A DNA stretch of 64,000 bases, taken from NCBI RefSeq assembly GCF_900996235.1, contig NZ_CAAJGM010000033.1, forward strand, positions 1 to 64,000, given 5' to 3'. Origin of the DNA: Paraburkholderia sp. BCC1885. GTDB taxonomy: Bacteria; Pseudomonadota; Gammaproteobacteria; Burkholderiales; Burkholderiaceae. The notes beneath the pieces were generated by a model that was given only the letters and a program-made list of their open reading frames with translations, was not told where the DNA came from and did not search any database. The translations under genes were made by a program, and so were the position numbers. The first letter of the stretch is position 1. Each line of letters starts with the position of its first letter. This document shows, in pieces, positions 17,050 through 26,858 of this stretch.

Positions 17050-17997
17050 TTAACGCCCCAAAATAGATGTAGAAACAACCACCGCCTCACGCTCCGTATC
17101 AAGCGAGCGAAAATAGCTCAGACAAGCATCGATAAACGTTTTTGTCCTTCGTGGCATCGCGCTGACCTGTTGATACTGAACGCCCAAATCAATTCCACCC
17201 CACGACGCGCCTGCGTCAAGTTCCACTTTTCTGAGGTCACCCTTAGCGAGGTCAACCCGAACCGCCACTTCGGGCAAAAGCGCAATGCCTGCTCCAGATA
17301 AGGCCAGTTCTCTTGCAATCGCCCCCGGCACGTTAAAGTCAGCGCCTTGCAACGAGAAAGCGGGGCAGGCGATCGTTTCCTCCGAAATGCCGTGGCCCTT
17401 CCTGGCCGTTTCATCCCGTCCATCAATGATCCGATGCTTCGAAAGATCACAAAATGTGCTCACCGGCGAGCCTCGGTCCAGATATTTCGGACTGGCTACC
17501 AGTACAAAGCTGGAATGAAATAGAGGCCGATTCACCACCGTCGAATTGCTTATACGATCCGGCGGGTAAATTGAAAGGTCGCAACCAGACTCGATCAGAT
17601 TGAACGGCCCGTCCTGCATGGTCACGAGTACCTTTATGCAAGGGGCCGCTGCCGCAAACGCATCGAGCATTGTCGAGAGACCTGCGGCTACGGCCAGCGG
17701 GTGTACCGCGACGCGCACATACCCGCACTCCGAGATCTTGTCGTCTGTAAGTCGCCGCTCCGCCTGTTCCAGTTCGTCAATTATTCTTGAGCAGGAATTG
17801 AAGTAGTCCCTCGCCGATTCCACCAGGGAGACACGGCGAGTTGTCCGGTTCAGAAGTCTTGAACGGGTATGTGATTCCAGATCCGATATGGCGCGAGAAA
17901 GTGCAGCTCTCGATACGTTGAGTATGTCTGCAGCCTTCGTGAAACTTTGAGTTTTTGCGACCGTGACAAATGCACGTATCGATGAAAGTTGATCCAT
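17050..17997 (-). CDS. LysR-family transcriptional regulator
   Basis: A 315-residue LysR protein. The helix-turn-helix is at residues 17-37 (SFTKAADILNVSRAALSRAI) and the effector domain follows from about residue 88. The text after the HTH (LLNRTTRRVSLVESARDYF) resembles the DsdC/CrgA-like subgroup often found beside oxidoreductase genes. It converges with the SDR gene and faces away from pntB with a 220-base gap that holds no other gene. Its target could be the SDR, or genes elsewhere; nothing in the sequence decides this. Confidence 0.87.
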   Translation of the reverse strand: MDQLSSIRAFVTVAKTQSFTKAADILNVSRAALSRAISDLESHTRSRLLNRTTRRVSLVESARDYFNSCSRIIDELEQAERRLTDDKISECGYVRVAVHPLAVAAGLSTMLDAFAAAAPCIKVLVTMQDGPFNLIESGCDLSIYPPDRISNSTVVNRPLFHSSFVLVASPKYLDRGSPVSTFCDLSKHRIIDGRDETARKGHGISEETIACPAFSLQGADFNVPGAIARELALSGAGIALLPEVAVRVDLAKGDLRKVELDAGASWGGIDLGVQYQQVSAMPRRTKTFIDACLSYFRSLDTEREAVVVSTSILGR

Positions 17998-18218
17998 AGC
18001 AGCCTCAGCATTGACATGCGCCGCGAGCCAAGGACACTCGGCTCAGTCAGCGGCAATTCGTTGGCCAGAGCTTAAGAAAATCGCCTGACGGCAGGTTATC
18101 CGGCCAACACCCGGTCTCACTCCAGCCATCACCACGGGCTAAGCCGTTTGGACCGTGTATTAGATGTATGAATTGCCGCCCTTATGACGTGATCAGCTTA
18201 AGGGCGACGGCTTTAAAC

Positions 18219-19673
18219 TCATTCGACGGACTTGACCATGTCCTCGATTACCTTTTTCGCGTCGCCAAACACCATCATGGTCTTGTCCATATAGAACAGA
18301 TCGTTGTCGAGCCCGGCGTAGCCTGCCGCCATCGAACGCTTGTTGACGATCACGGTGCGCGCCTTGTATGCCTCGATGATCGGCATGCCGGCAATCGGCG
18401 ACTTCGGATCGTTCTTCGCGGCTGGATTCACCACGTCGTTCGCACCAAGCACCAGGACCACGTCGACCTGACCGAACTCGCTATTGATGTCTTCCATTTC
18501 GAACACCATGTCGTATGGCACTTCGGCTTCGGCGAGCAGCACATTCATATGTCCCGGCATCCGGCCCGCCACCGGGTGAATGGCATATTTCACTTCAATG
18601 CCCTTCTCCACCAGCTTGTCGGTGAGCTCCTTCAGTGCATGCTGCGCGCGTGCGACCGCAAGACCATATCCCGGCACGATTACCACTGTTTCAGCATTGC
18701 CGAGCATGAACGACGCGTCATCAGCCGAGCCGGATTTCACCGGGCGCTGTTCGGTAGTGCCGCCGGCCGACGCAGCACCTGCCTCATTGCCGAACCCGCC
18801 GAGAATCACGTTGAAGAACGAGCGGTTCATCGCCCGGCACATGATGTACGAAAGAATTGCCCCGGACGATCCCACTAGCGAGCCGGCGATAATCAGCATC
18901 GGGTTATTCAGCGAGAAGCCGATGCCGGCCGCCGCCCAGCCCGAGTACGAGTTGAGCATCGACACGACCACCGGCATGTCCGCGCCGCCGATCGGAATGA
19001 TGATCAGCACGCCGAGCACAAAGGCGATCACCGTCATGACGATGAACGGCAGCCAGGATTGCGTGAGGAAGAAAGCGATGCCGAAGCCGATCATCGCGAG
19101 CGCAAGCGCCAGGTTGATCAGATGCTGTCCTGCATAGACGACTGGCGTTCCCTGAAAAATCCGCAGCTTGTATTTACCCGACAGCTTGCCGAACGCGATG
19201 ACCGAACCGGAAAAGGTAATAGCGCCGACGAACGTGCCGATAAACAACTCGACGCGATTGCCATGTGGCAAGAAACCCGCCGCCGCGTGGTCGGGATCGA
19301 TCAGACCAAATGCCGACGGCTCCGACACCACCGCATAGGCGATGCACACGGCGGCCAGACCGATCAGGGAGTGCATCGCCGCGACCAGTTCGGGCATCTT
19401 CGTCATCTCGACTCGCGCCGCGACAATCGCACCGACGGTGCCGCCAACCACCAGCGAGATCAGCAGTAAGCCCAGCCCTAAGCCGAGATTCGAGCCGAGC
19501 CCATTCGCCTGCATGACGATCAACGCAATGGTCGTGAGGATAGCGGTCGCCATCCCGACCATGCCGAATGTATTGCCGATGCGTGCGGTCTTGGGATTGG
19601 ACAGCCCTTTGAGCGCCTGAATAAAACAGACCGACGCGACCAGATACAGCAGTGTGACGACATTCAAGTTCAT
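18219..19673 (-). CDS. pntB: NAD(P) transhydrogenase subunit beta
   Basis: A membrane protein of about 484 residues. The first ~280 residues form the proton channel helices of domain II, and the C-terminal ~180 residues are the NADP(H)-binding domain III (VVIVPGYGLAVARAQHAL, then GRMPGHMNVLLAEA). With the two alpha parts it makes the proton-translocating transhydrogenase, which passes hydride from NADH to NADP+ using the proton gradient. There are two adjacent ATGs (19676, 19673); the second is better spaced from GGGGAG. The stop of pntAb overlaps the start, showing translational coupling. Confidence 0.93.
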   Translation of the reverse strand: MNLNVVTLLYLVASVCFIQALKGLSNPKTARIGNTFGMVGMATAILTTIALIVMQANGLGSNLGLGLGLLLISLVVGGTVGAIVAARVEMTKMPELVAAMHSLIGLAAVCIAYAVVSEPSAFGLIDPDHAAAGFLPHGNRVELFIGTFVGAITFSGSVIAFGKLSGKYKLRIFQGTPVVYAGQHLINLALALAMIGFGIAFFLTQSWLPFIVMTVIAFVLGVLIIIPIGGADMPVVVSMLNSYSGWAAAGIGFSLNNPMLIIAGSLVGSSGAILSYIMCRAMNRSFFNVILGGFGNEAGAASAGGTTEQRPVKSGSADDASFMLGNAETVVIVPGYGLAVARAQHALKELTDKLVEKGIEVKYAIHPVAGRMPGHMNVLLAEAEVPYDMVFEMEDINSEFGQVDVVLVLGANDVVNPAAKNDPKSPIAGMPIIEAYKARTVIVNKRSMAAGYAGLDNDLFYMDKTMMVFGDAKKVIEDMVKSVE

Positions 19674-19999
19674 CATGCGCTCCCCTTGCCGGTTGCGGAC
19701 ACCTTTTTCGGCTCCTTCTTGCGAAACATTTCCAGCATTCGCCTCGTCACAAGGAATCCACCAAAGACGTTCACTGCGGCAAGCGCCACAGCAGCCGCAC
19801 CAAAGAATTTAGAGGTCTGCCCAACCGTCAGGCCCGCAGCCAGCATCGCACCGACAATCACAATCGCCGATATGGCGTTGGTGACGGCCATCAGCGGTGT
19901 GTGCAGCGCAGGCGTGACGTTCCAGACGACGTGATAGCCGACGTAGATTGCCAGGATGAAAATGGTGAGATTGACAACGGTATGGTTGATGGCTTCCAT
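19673..19999 (-). CDS. pntAb: NAD(P) transhydrogenase subunit alpha, membrane part
   Basis: A 108-residue protein with three to four hydrophobic helices ([33 protein letters not shown], and a third containing [12 protein letters not shown]), matching the separate small membrane subunit found where the alpha chain is split. It anchors the soluble NAD-binding subunit to the PntB channel. The start at 19999 follows AGGAGAGGG; the frame extending to 20071 overlaps pntAa and is not used. It is the middle gene of the pntAa-pntAb-pntB operon. Confidence 0.9.
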   Translation of the reverse strand: MEAINHTVVNLTIFILAIYVGYHVVWNVTPALHTPLMAVTNAISAIVIVGAMLAAGLTVGQTSKFFGAAAVALAAVNVFGGFLVTRRMLEMFRKKEPKKVSATGKGSA

Positions 20000-20009
20000 C
20001 TCCCTCTCC

Positions 20010-21152
20010 TTAAATCTTGCGCACAACTTCACCGTCACGCGCCAGAAGCGTGGCCGCAACGATGTCGTCATCGAGGTTAATATTAAGGATTCCTTCCTTC
20101 GTGATAATCAATTTGAGGAAGTCAAACAGGTTACGTGCGTACAGCGATGACGCGTCGGCGGGTACCATCGAAGCCAGATTCGTGTAGCCGGCGATCTGCA
20201 CGCCATGCTTCGTCACAACCTTATCGGCTTCGGTGAGCGGACAATTGCCGCCGCGCTTTCCTTCGTACTCGGCGCCACGGCCGGCCGCCAGGTCGATCAG
20301 CACGGACCCAGGCTTCATCGCCGCTACCGTCTCTACCGAAATGAGCGTCGGTGCAGTTCTGCCCGGAATGAGTGCCGTGGAAATCACCACATCCGCCTGT
20401 TTCGCGCGTTCGTGGACCAATTCCGACTGGCGGGCTAGCCAGGAAGGCGGCATAGGCCGCGCATAACCGCCGACGCCTTGAGCCGCTTCGCGCTCCTCAT
20501 CCGTTTCGAAGGGCACATCGATAAATTTGGCGCCAAGCGATTCAATCTGCTCTTTGACCGCAGGACGCACGTCTGAGGCTTCGATCACTGCACCGAGTCG
20601 TTTCCCGGTCGCGATGGCCTGCAGGCCTGCTACACCTGCGCCGAGAACGAGAACCCGCGCGGCTTTCACCGTGCCGGCGGCCGTCATCAGCATTGGCATG
20701 AAGCGCGGATAGAGCGTGGCTGCCAACAGAACCGCTTTGTAGCCCGCAATATTTGCCTGCGACGACAGCACATCCAGACTTTGCGCGCGAGTCGTGCGCG
20801 GCGCAGCCTCGAGAGCGAATGCAGTGACGCCCGCCAAGGCCAGCTTTGTTGCGTTATCCTGATTGAATGGATCCAGCATGCCGACGAGAACGCTCCCTCG
20901 CTTTAACAGAGGAATTTCAGCATCCGTTGGATTCTGCACCTTCAATACGATGTCGGCTGCGAAGGCAGCCGCTGCATCAACAATCTGGGCGCCAGCCGCA
21001 GAAAAACTCTCATCCGTAAAGCTGGCTGCCAAGCCCGCATCACGCTGAACGAGAACGCGGTGCCCTTGGGACACATATTTTTTGACTGTGTCAGGCGTCG
21101 CGGCGACACGGCTTTCGTGTGGCCTCGTCTCTGCCAAAACTCCGATATCCAT
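20010..21152 (-). CDS. pntAa: NAD(P) transhydrogenase subunit alpha, NAD-binding part
   Basis: A 380-residue soluble subunit of the alanine-dehydrogenase/PntA fold. Visible features are [18 protein letters not shown] at the N-terminus, [20 protein letters not shown] near residues 120-140, the NAD-binding [20 protein letters not shown] near 170-190 and GRTAPTLIS near 265. It binds NAD(H) and forms the transhydrogenase with PntAb and PntB. It is the first gene of the operon; a GAGAG lies upstream of the start. No regulatory site could be assigned in the gap upstream. Confidence 0.93.
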   Translation of the reverse strand: MDIGVLAETRPHESRVAATPDTVKKYVSQGHRVLVQRDAGLAASFTDESFSAAGAQIVDAAAAFAADIVLKVQNPTDAEIPLLKRGSVLVGMLDPFNQDNATKLALAGVTAFALEAAPRTTRAQSLDVLSSQANIAGYKAVLLAATLYPRFMPMLMTAAGTVKAARVLVLGAGVAGLQAIATGKRLGAVIEASDVRPAVKEQIESLGAKFIDVPFETDEEREAAQGVGGYARPMPPSWLARQSELVHERAKQADVVISTALIPGRTAPTLISVETVAAMKPGSVLIDLAAGRGAEYEGKRGGNCPLTEADKVVTKHGVQIAGYTNLASMVPADASSLYARNLFDFLKLIITKEGILNINLDDDIVAATLLARDGEVVRKI

Positions 21153-21470
21153 ACGATTGATCTCTCAAAGGAAGTGGCGCGGTACTCGCAACATGCCGAC
21201 GCTAACGGCGCAACACCACGCGGTCACACGAATAGTAGGGATCGGCAGCCATATGCTCAATGACGCAGATGCAACGAATCCGGCCATCGCTTTTTTTCGG
21301 CGCGCGGTGATGGGTGCTGTCGGGATGACCGCCACGGTGAACCTTCCTCGGAGCGCCATCTCGTTCTTCCAGAACGGTTCCAGGCTCGTTGAAACTGCCG
21401 GCCGGACGATTGATCAGGCCGTTACCCGGATGAAGCCGGGCGTTAGTGGGTGATGCAATGTCTGCAGCAG
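21153..21470. other. 318-base gap with a segment resembling DNA upstream of the GlxA-type regulator
   Basis: No gene is convincing. A plus-strand frame (to 21453) reads LNDADATNPAIAFF near 21256-21297, similar to LNDVDATFPAID read upstream of the GlxA-type gene at 14918-14957. At DNA level about 33 of 43 aligned bases match. Both may be remains of one gene or a repeated control segment. Confidence 0.35.
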
Positions 21471-23798
21471 CTAGCCAACCTTCGCCTGCCGTTCCTTTTC
21501 GAGCGCCAATCTCACCGCCGCGGCCCGAATCGGCAAGTGCCGCATCCGCGCGCCCACCGCCGCAAAAATCGCATTGCCGATGGCCGGCGCAACGACCGTC
21601 GTCGGTGGTTCGCCCAGCCCGACCGGCGCCTCCGCACTCTCTACAAAGGCAATGTCCATCTCCGGAACATCGGCCATGCGCAGGGGCGTATACGTGTCCA
21701 GGTTCAGGTCCTTGACGCTGCCATTCGCGAACTCCGTGCCTTCATAGAGCGCCATGCTTAAGCCCCACAAAGTCCCTCCTTGCGCCTGCGCCATGGCGCC
21801 ATCTGGATCGATGATCGAGCCCGCATCGATTTCCATCCACAGCTTCTGGACCGCGACCTGCCCCGTGTGCCGGTCAACCTTGACCTGAGCGACGCACGCA
21901 CACCATGTGGGCATCTCGCGCTCCTGCCCAAATGAACTCGCGATGCCAAGACCGGTATCCGGTGGCATGACACGGCCCCACCCTGCACGCTCCGCGACCC
22001 GCCGGATTACCTTCGCCTGGCGCAGCGCGCCACCAACCGAACTAGGCGCCGTCCCCGCGTTTCTTCCGATACCGGTTAGGTGTGCCAGGCGAATGGCAAC
22101 GGGATCGACTCCTTGAGCATGCGCGACCTCGTCCATAAAGGATTCGAGCGCCCAGTTCGTCCAGCCGGGAGCGACGGCGCGCAACCACCCTGGGCGAAAA
22201 CTTTTCTGCGCCAGATCATTGTTGACTGCCCGAACCCGCAATGCGTCCACGTCGTACCAGTGGTCCGCACCCGAGATCGAAAACGGGTCATACGGGGCGC
22301 CGTTAGTCCCCTTCTTCAAGTTTTTTGGAAACACCGTCAGGCTAGGCCAGCCCGCCACAGCGACGTGTTCCATCGCAGTGATCTTGCCGCTCTCGTTCCA
22401 TCCCAGCCTTAGCCGCTGCAAGGTGGGCGAGCGCAGAGAGTCGAGCCGGGTGTCGTCTTCACGGGTCAACACCATCTTAACCGGGCGCCCAAGCGCCTTC
22501 GTGGTCAGCGCCGCCGGCACCGTATAGTCGCCATTGAGGCGGCGGCCGAAGCCCCCGCCAATCAGGTAGGTGCGCATGACGATGCGCTCCACCGGCACCC
22601 CCAGCGCCTTGGCGAGGACCGGCAGAATGAAGCCCTGCGCCTGATTGCCCGTGTGAATTTCAAAGATGCCGTCCTTCTCGAGCGCCACCGCGTTGACCGG
22701 CTCAAGCTGGAAATGCAGGACACCCGTCGTCGTGTAAGTGCCTTCGATTGTCTTGTGTGCACTCGCGAGGCCACCGTCCACGTCGCCGGTGCCGGTGTCG
22801 AGCAGCGCGCCTTGTGTGCCGTCGGCAATCAGCGCGGCGGCGTGATCGAACAGATCCTTCTCGGATACCGTCGATGTGTCTCCGCTTAGCCACGTCACCT
22901 TGACGAGATCCGTCGCGCGCAGCGCTGCGTAATAGGAGTCCGCCATCACCATCACCCAGCCGGGTACCGTCCCCGACGGATCGTCGAGCGCGAGGCTGCG
23001 AAGGTAGCCTTTGACGCCACGCGCGGCGCTGTCGTCGATCGCCATCACCTTCGACCCGTAGCGCGTGGGCGGCAGCTTGGGGCGTCCATAGACCATGCCC
23101 GGAATGACCACGTCGATGCCGTAGACCGCCGTACCGGTGGTCTTGTGCGGAACGTCAAGCGCTCTGGTCTGTTTGCCGATCAGCGTGCGACTCGCTGCCG
23201 GTTTGATCGGCAATGCTTTCATTTCGTCGGCCGAAAAGCGCCGCCCCAAAGTGCCGCGACGCGCGATCTCGCCATAGCTGATCGAGCGGGCACCCGCGTG
23301 GACCGAACCGCCTCGGGCGGCGCATCTTGCGACAGGCGCGCCCAGCAGCTTCGCGCCCTCTTCAATCAGCGCAATGCGGCCGGCCGCTCCCGCCCGGCTA
23401 AACACCGGGAAGGTCGCCCATACAGACGTGCTGCCGCCCGTGACCATGAAGCCCCATTTGGGATCGGTATCCACTCCCACGATCCTGACGTTGTCCCAGT
23501 CGGCTTCGAGTTCGTCGGCGAGAATCCGGGCAATCGCCGTGCCGATGTGCTGACCCATTTCGGCCTTCGGCACGTTCACGGAAACGATCCCCTGATGGTC
23601 GATCCCGAACCACACAGTAGGTTCGAAGACCGGTCCCGTCGCTTCGGCGAGATCAGGCTGGGTGTTGCCGAACGCATTCAACGCCGATGCGGTCCGCGAG
23701 AAACCGAACAGCGCCCCCGTCGCAACCGTCGCGACGAGAAAGGAGCGCCGCGAAAGATTGACGGCTTCACCGGCGCCGCCGTGCTGTACTCGACTCAT
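21471..23798 (-). CDS. Periplasmic molybdenum hydroxylase, large (Moco) subunit, IorB-like
   Basis: A 775-residue xanthine-dehydrogenase-family large subunit. The N-terminus has a twin-arginine signal ([19 protein letters not shown]), so the folded, cofactor-loaded enzyme is exported. Conserved parts include VTGGSTSVW near residue 120, [16 protein letters not shown] near residue 415, [17 protein letters not shown] near 675 and GLGEPPTT near 735, which carries the catalytic Glu. Relatives oxidise aldehydes or N-heterocycles such as isoquinoline or nicotinate with water as oxygen donor. It is last in an operon with the 2Fe-2S subunit and a tri-haem cytochrome, overlapping the former by four bases. 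Substrate unknown. Confidence 0.9.
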   Translation of the reverse strand: MSRVQHGGAGEAVNLSRRSFLVATVATGALFGFSRTASALNAFGNTQPDLAEATGPVFEPTVWFGIDHQGIVSVNVPKAEMGQHIGTAIARILADELEADWDNVRIVGVDTDPKWGFMVTGGSTSVWATFPVFSRAGAAGRIALIEEGAKLLGAPVARCAARGGSVHAGARSISYGEIARRGTLGRRFSADEMKALPIKPAASRTLIGKQTRALDVPHKTTGTAVYGIDVVIPGMVYGRPKLPPTRYGSKVMAIDDSAARGVKGYLRSLALDDPSGTVPGWVMVMADSYYAALRATDLVKVTWLSGDTSTVSEKDLFDHAAALIADGTQGALLDTGTGDVDGGLASAHKTIEGTYTTTGVLHFQLEPVNAVALEKDGIFEIHTGNQAQGFILPVLAKALGVPVERIVMRTYLIGGGFGRRLNGDYTVPAALTTKALGRPVKMVLTREDDTRLDSLRSPTLQRLRLGWNESGKITAMEHVAVAGWPSLTVFPKNLKKGTNGAPYDPFSISGADHWYDVDALRVRAVNNDLAQKSFRPGWLRAVAPGWTNWALESFMDEVAHAQGVDPVAIRLAHLTGIGRNAGTAPSSVGGALRQAKVIRRVAERAGWGRVMPPDTGLGIASSFGQEREMPTWCACVAQVKVDRHTGQVAVQKLWMEIDAGSIIDPDGAMAQAQGGTLWGLSMALYEGTEFANGSVKDLNLDTYTPLRMADVPEMDIAFVESAEAPVGLGEPPTTVVAPAIGNAIFAAVGARMRHLPIRAAAVRLALEKERQAKVG

Positions 23799-24262
23799 GC
23801 CTTGTTCTCCGCCATTTCGCGTGCCGCCTGTTTAATCGCTTCCCGAATGCGCGAATACGTCATGCAACGGCAAAGGTTGCCGGTCATCACGGCATCGATA
23901 TCCGCGTCGCTCGGATCAGGAAAATCCTTTAGCATCGCGGCCGCCTGCATGATCTGCCCCGACTGGCAGTACCCGCACTGAGGCACCTGGATTTCTCTCC
24001 ACACGCGCTGCACCGGATGCTGGCCTTGGGGATCCAATCCTTCGATCGTGGTGATATCCGCGCCCTCGACAGCACGCAGTTGCGTGACGCAGGAACGTGT
24101 CGGTCGACCGCCGACATGAACCGTACATGCACCACACATTCCGATTCCACAGCCGAACTTGGTGCCCTTCAGTCCAACCTCATCCCTGATGACCCACAAC
24201 AGAGGCGTTTGCCCGTCCGTGTCGACTGTGACCGGGCGGCCGTTGATACGAAAGCTCGTCAT
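23795..24262 (-). CDS. Molybdenum hydroxylase 2Fe-2S subunit, IorA-like
   Basis: A 155-residue two-domain iron-sulfur subunit. The plant-ferredoxin-type cluster is bound by [13 protein letters not shown] (near residues 38-50), and the C-terminal four-helix domain binds a second cluster through [10 protein letters not shown] and [11 protein letters not shown]. It passes electrons from the molybdenum site of the large subunit to the cytochrome. The start at 24262 follows AGGAGAG; both ends overlap the neighbours by the ATGA arrangement, showing a tightly coupled operon. It has no signal peptide of its own, so it is probably exported together with the Tat-bearing large subunit. Confidence 0.92.
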   Translation of the reverse strand: MTSFRINGRPVTVDTDGQTPLLWVIRDEVGLKGTKFGCGIGMCGACTVHVGGRPTRSCVTQLRAVEGADITTIEGLDPQGQHPVQRVWREIQVPQCGYCQSGQIMQAAAMLKDFPDPSDADIDAVMTGNLCRCMTYSRIREAIKQAAREMAENKA

Positions 24263-25623
24263 CGAATCTCTCCTGGTCCTGCTGCACGAATTGCGGCGAC
24301 CTGCTTCGTGAGATTGGGCCACTGCGGCTTGTCGGTGCGCGTACTGCGCAAATAGGCGGCGATGCTCGCGACGTCTTCGTCGCTCATGCCGCGCGCGAAA
24401 CCTGGCATGACGATGCCGCCGGCACCTTCTTTCACACTGATGCCGTACAGGATCACGCGAATCAGATTGGATGGATCGTCCACAAACACTGAGCTGTTAA
24501 GGCCGAGCTCCGGCCGGTTCGGATTGACGTCCGGTGTCCGGTTGTAGTGACACGAGGCACATGCCGAGATAAACAGACGGCCATTCGCAGTACTGATTTT
24601 CTGGCTATCCCGCGCATCGACGGCGAGCGCCGCCGTCACTGCCGGTGCGGTACGGCCAGCCCTCGTATCACCCGCGCCGAGCGACTCAATGTAGGTCACC
24701 AGCGCCTGCTGGTCGTCGGGACTCAGCGTGGCCAGCTCATGCGTCACGGGCGCCATCGGGCCTGCTGCGGGTCCGTGATAACGGCTGAGGCCCGTCGTCA
24801 GATAGTCGTGCAATTCCGCCGATGTCCATGGAACCGGCGTCGGATTGGCCGCAGTCAGAGCCGGAGCAAACCATCCGTCAACCGCCGCCCCTTGATACAG
24901 GCGATTCGTCAACTCTTCTCCCAGCGGACCGCGCGGGGTATGACAGGCCGAACAGTGGCTCAGGCTCTCGGCGAGATAGGCTCCGCGATTCCACAATTGC
25001 GATTCGCTGCTTTGAAACTCGAATCGTCCCGGATGAAAAAACAGCAACTTCCATCCTGCCTGAAGCGCGCGAATTCCAAGCGGAAACGGCATCTCGTCAG
25101 CATGATTCTCCGCATGCACAGGCGGCCGAGTCATGACGTAAGCGTATAGCGCCTGCACGTCTGCGTCCGATAGTTTGGTGAAGTGGTCATAGGGAAACGC
25201 CGGGAAGAGGTGCGAGCCATCGCGCGCCACGCCTTCATGCATGGCACGCAGGAACGCCGCTTCGGACCACGTACCAATGCCTGTTTCGCGGTCCGGCGAG
25301 ATATTCGTGGAGTAGATGGTGCCGAAGCCGGTCTTCATGGCGTAGCCACCCGCGAAGGGTTTTCCGCCAGTAGTGGTATGGCAGCTCGCGCAGAATCCTG
25401 CCGCGGCCAGGCGGGCGCCTTGCTGGATCAGGACCGGCGAAAAGCTCGATGGCGCCGGCGTCGGCACTTCAGAGAAGGCCGGCCGCCAGGCGAATGCGGC
25501 AAATGCAATCACGCCGACGATCACAACAGTCACGACGCACGCGACGATGCGTTTGAGACGGCTGCCCGTCCGGCGCGTCGATGCTGGGCCTGGTTGCGGC
25601 AGGGTTTGTTTGCCTCTGGACAT
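24259..25623 (-). CDS. Tri-haem cytochrome c, electron acceptor of the molybdenum hydroxylase
   Basis: A 454-residue protein with one N-terminal membrane helix (near residues 25-46) and three c-type haem sites: CASCH at 78-82, CSACH at 224-228 and CASCH at 355-359. This matches the membrane-anchored cytochrome subunits of periplasmic aldehyde, alcohol or gluconate dehydrogenases. Being first in an operon with the 2Fe-2S and Moco subunits, it should carry electrons from substrate oxidation to the quinone pool or an oxidase. Its stop overlaps the next start (ATGA). Confidence 0.92.
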   Translation of the reverse strand: MSRGKQTLPQPGPASTRRTGSRLKRIVACVVTVVIVGVIAFAAFAWRPAFSEVPTPAPSSFSPVLIQQGARLAAAGFCASCHTTTGGKPFAGGYAMKTGFGTIYSTNISPDRETGIGTWSEAAFLRAMHEGVARDGSHLFPAFPYDHFTKLSDADVQALYAYVMTRPPVHAENHADEMPFPLGIRALQAGWKLLFFHPGRFEFQSSESQLWNRGAYLAESLSHCSACHTPRGPLGEELTNRLYQGAAVDGWFAPALTAANPTPVPWTSAELHDYLTTGLSRYHGPAAGPMAPVTHELATLSPDDQQALVTYIESLGAGDTRAGRTAPAVTAALAVDARDSQKISTANGRLFISACASCHYNRTPDVNPNRPELGLNSSVFVDDPSNLIRVILYGISVKEGAGGIVMPGFARGMSDEDVASIAAYLRSTRTDKPQWPNLTKQVAAIRAAGPGEIR

Positions 25624-25887
25624 TACTGTTATTTCCGGTCGTGAGCACGTTCGACGGCGACGCGCGCCGACAAACAGACATAACTGACTAGCCGCCGCTC
25701 CACGTGCGGCCAGAAAATTTCTCGTGCTAACGATAGGTGACGCCGATCATCCGGTCCATGTCGAATAGACCTGACTTTTAGGCCATCGAGGCCTTTCCGG
25801 CCATGGTTCCTCCTCGCGTGTCCGAAAACATGGCGGATATGACATTGCCCACGCTTCATGGCAAAGCCTAAGATCAATCCATCGAAC

Positions 25888-25902
25888 TAGACGACTGGTC
25901 TA
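25888..25902. promoter_or_regulatory. TetR-type palindromic operator
   Basis: TAGAC-GACTG-GTCTA is an inverted repeat with five-base arms, the size and sequence style of operators of TetR repressors of the quinone/electrophile-sensing type. It lies at the front of the decayed tetR gene and 265 bases upstream of the cytochrome c operon, so it may once have controlled both. The gap from 25624 to here holds nothing else recognisable. Confidence 0.5.
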
Positions 25903-25910
25903 TTCCAGAC

Positions 25911-26294
25911 CTTGCAGCCAAGACGAATGCGGAACTTCAGGCACAAAACACCCGGCGCAGAATTCTCAGCGCCGCGCAGCCAATCATGGCAAACAAAGGC
26001 TTTTCAGCCGTCGGCCTCAATGAAGTCTTACGTGCCGCGGGTGTACCCAAAGGCTCCTTCTATCACTACTTCAGTTCGAAGGATGCGTTTGGACAAGCGC
26101 TGCTGGAGGCATATTTCGACGAATCGCTGGATGAGCTGGAAAACGTTCTTCAGCAACAGGATCTCAGCATGGGTGACCGGCTTATGCACTATTGGCAGCA
26201 TTGGGCCGACAGCCAGATGGATGCCGATCCCAACGGCAAGTGTCTGGTGGTCAAGCTCGGTGCTGAAGTTCCTGACGAACGTGCAGCACTTTGA
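25911..26294 (+). pseudogene. Broken TetR-family regulator
   Basis: The frame encodes a clear TetR N-terminal domain: AQNTRRRILSAAQPIMANKG, then the helix-turn-helix GLNEVLRAAGVPKGSFYHYF, and about 60 residues of the effector domain to GAEVPDERAAL. It lacks a usable start: the codons upstream to the stop at 25869 contain no ATG, GTG or TTG, and the expected Met position reads AAG (KTNAELQ). The C-terminus stops at 26294, about 70 residues short, and family-like sequence does not continue in another frame. An internal ATG at 25986 would remove the first helix. A dead gene is the simplest reading. Confidence 0.7.
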
Positions 26295-26298
26295 TAAG

Positions 26299-26397
26299 GT
26301 CACACGCAATCAGATGGACACGGGCGCACGCGCGGATGGTGACGCCAATGAACGTCGGTATCAGCAGACCAATGTGGCGGAAAACAAATTGCAACAT
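26299..26397 (-). pseudogene. Fragment of a dipeptide ABC transporter permease (dppB-like) N-terminus
   Basis: From an ATG at 26397 the minus strand reads MLQFVFRHIGLLIPTFIGVT followed by about a dozen residues ending RVHLIACD. This matches the well-conserved start of DppB-type permeases (first helix plus the FVHMIPGDP region) with several substitutions. The match ends next to the truncated TetR gene, so most of dppB is missing. No dppA or dppC is nearby. It looks like the scar of a deletion. Confidence 0.5.
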
Positions 26398-26504
26398 GAT
26401 CGTTTTCAGTTGGTCCCACTCGCGGTGTCAGCAATACAACGAATCGCGCAATTGCAGGGAGTGGTTACTGTTTCACGCTCACGCGGGTAAAGTCAGGCCG
26501 CTTG

Positions 26505-26600
26505 CTACCCCAGCAAGCTGACCAGCGCCAGTCCCCCCGCCGCCGAGTCCTCCGAGAGGAATTCATGCCAGTGCCAGTGCCGTATTGCTGAAAACAAATT
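26505..26600 (-). pseudogene. Possible fragment of a Na+/H+ antiporter (NhaA-like) N-terminus
   Basis: The minus strand reads RHWHWHEFLSEDSAAGGLAL followed by VSLLG and a stop. The pattern resembles the start of NhaA proteins (HLHRFFSSDASGGIIL in E. coli, quoted from memory). The match is short and no start codon fits, so this is a tentative call. Together with the neighbouring TetR and dppB-like pieces it suggests several deletions in this stretch. The rest of 26295-26858 has no gene. Confidence 0.3.
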
Positions 26601-26710
26601 TTGGCCTTTGATGTCTCGAACGGGTTCCCGAAATCGGCTCGGCAGTTCGAGCGTTCCGACAGCGATATCGCACGTTCCAAAATACACCCGATTTATTGTC
26701 CCCCAGAGAG

Positions 26711-26725
26711 GGACATAGTATGTCC
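26711..26725. promoter_or_regulatory. Palindrome upstream of an exported hydrolase gene
   Basis: GGACAT-AGT-ATGTCC is a perfect six-base inverted repeat 134 bases before the hydrolase start, with further GTCC copies close by on both sides. It could be a dimer binding site for a regulator of that gene. No regulator is assigned. Confidence 0.35.
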
Positions 26726-26858
26726 GATTGTCCGTCTATTCGTGACGACGACAGCCGCGTACGCTCCTGTCTATCGGTTCGAACATTGCCCCTAGCGTCT
26801 CTTGGCAAGGCTTCCAATGCCGTACTACCACTTTTTAGCGACTCGACAGGACTCAATC

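Noticed and set aside
25912..26490. A 192-codon plus-strand frame through the tetR region
   Set aside because: It is out of frame with the clear TetR helix-turn-helix and has no domain of its own.
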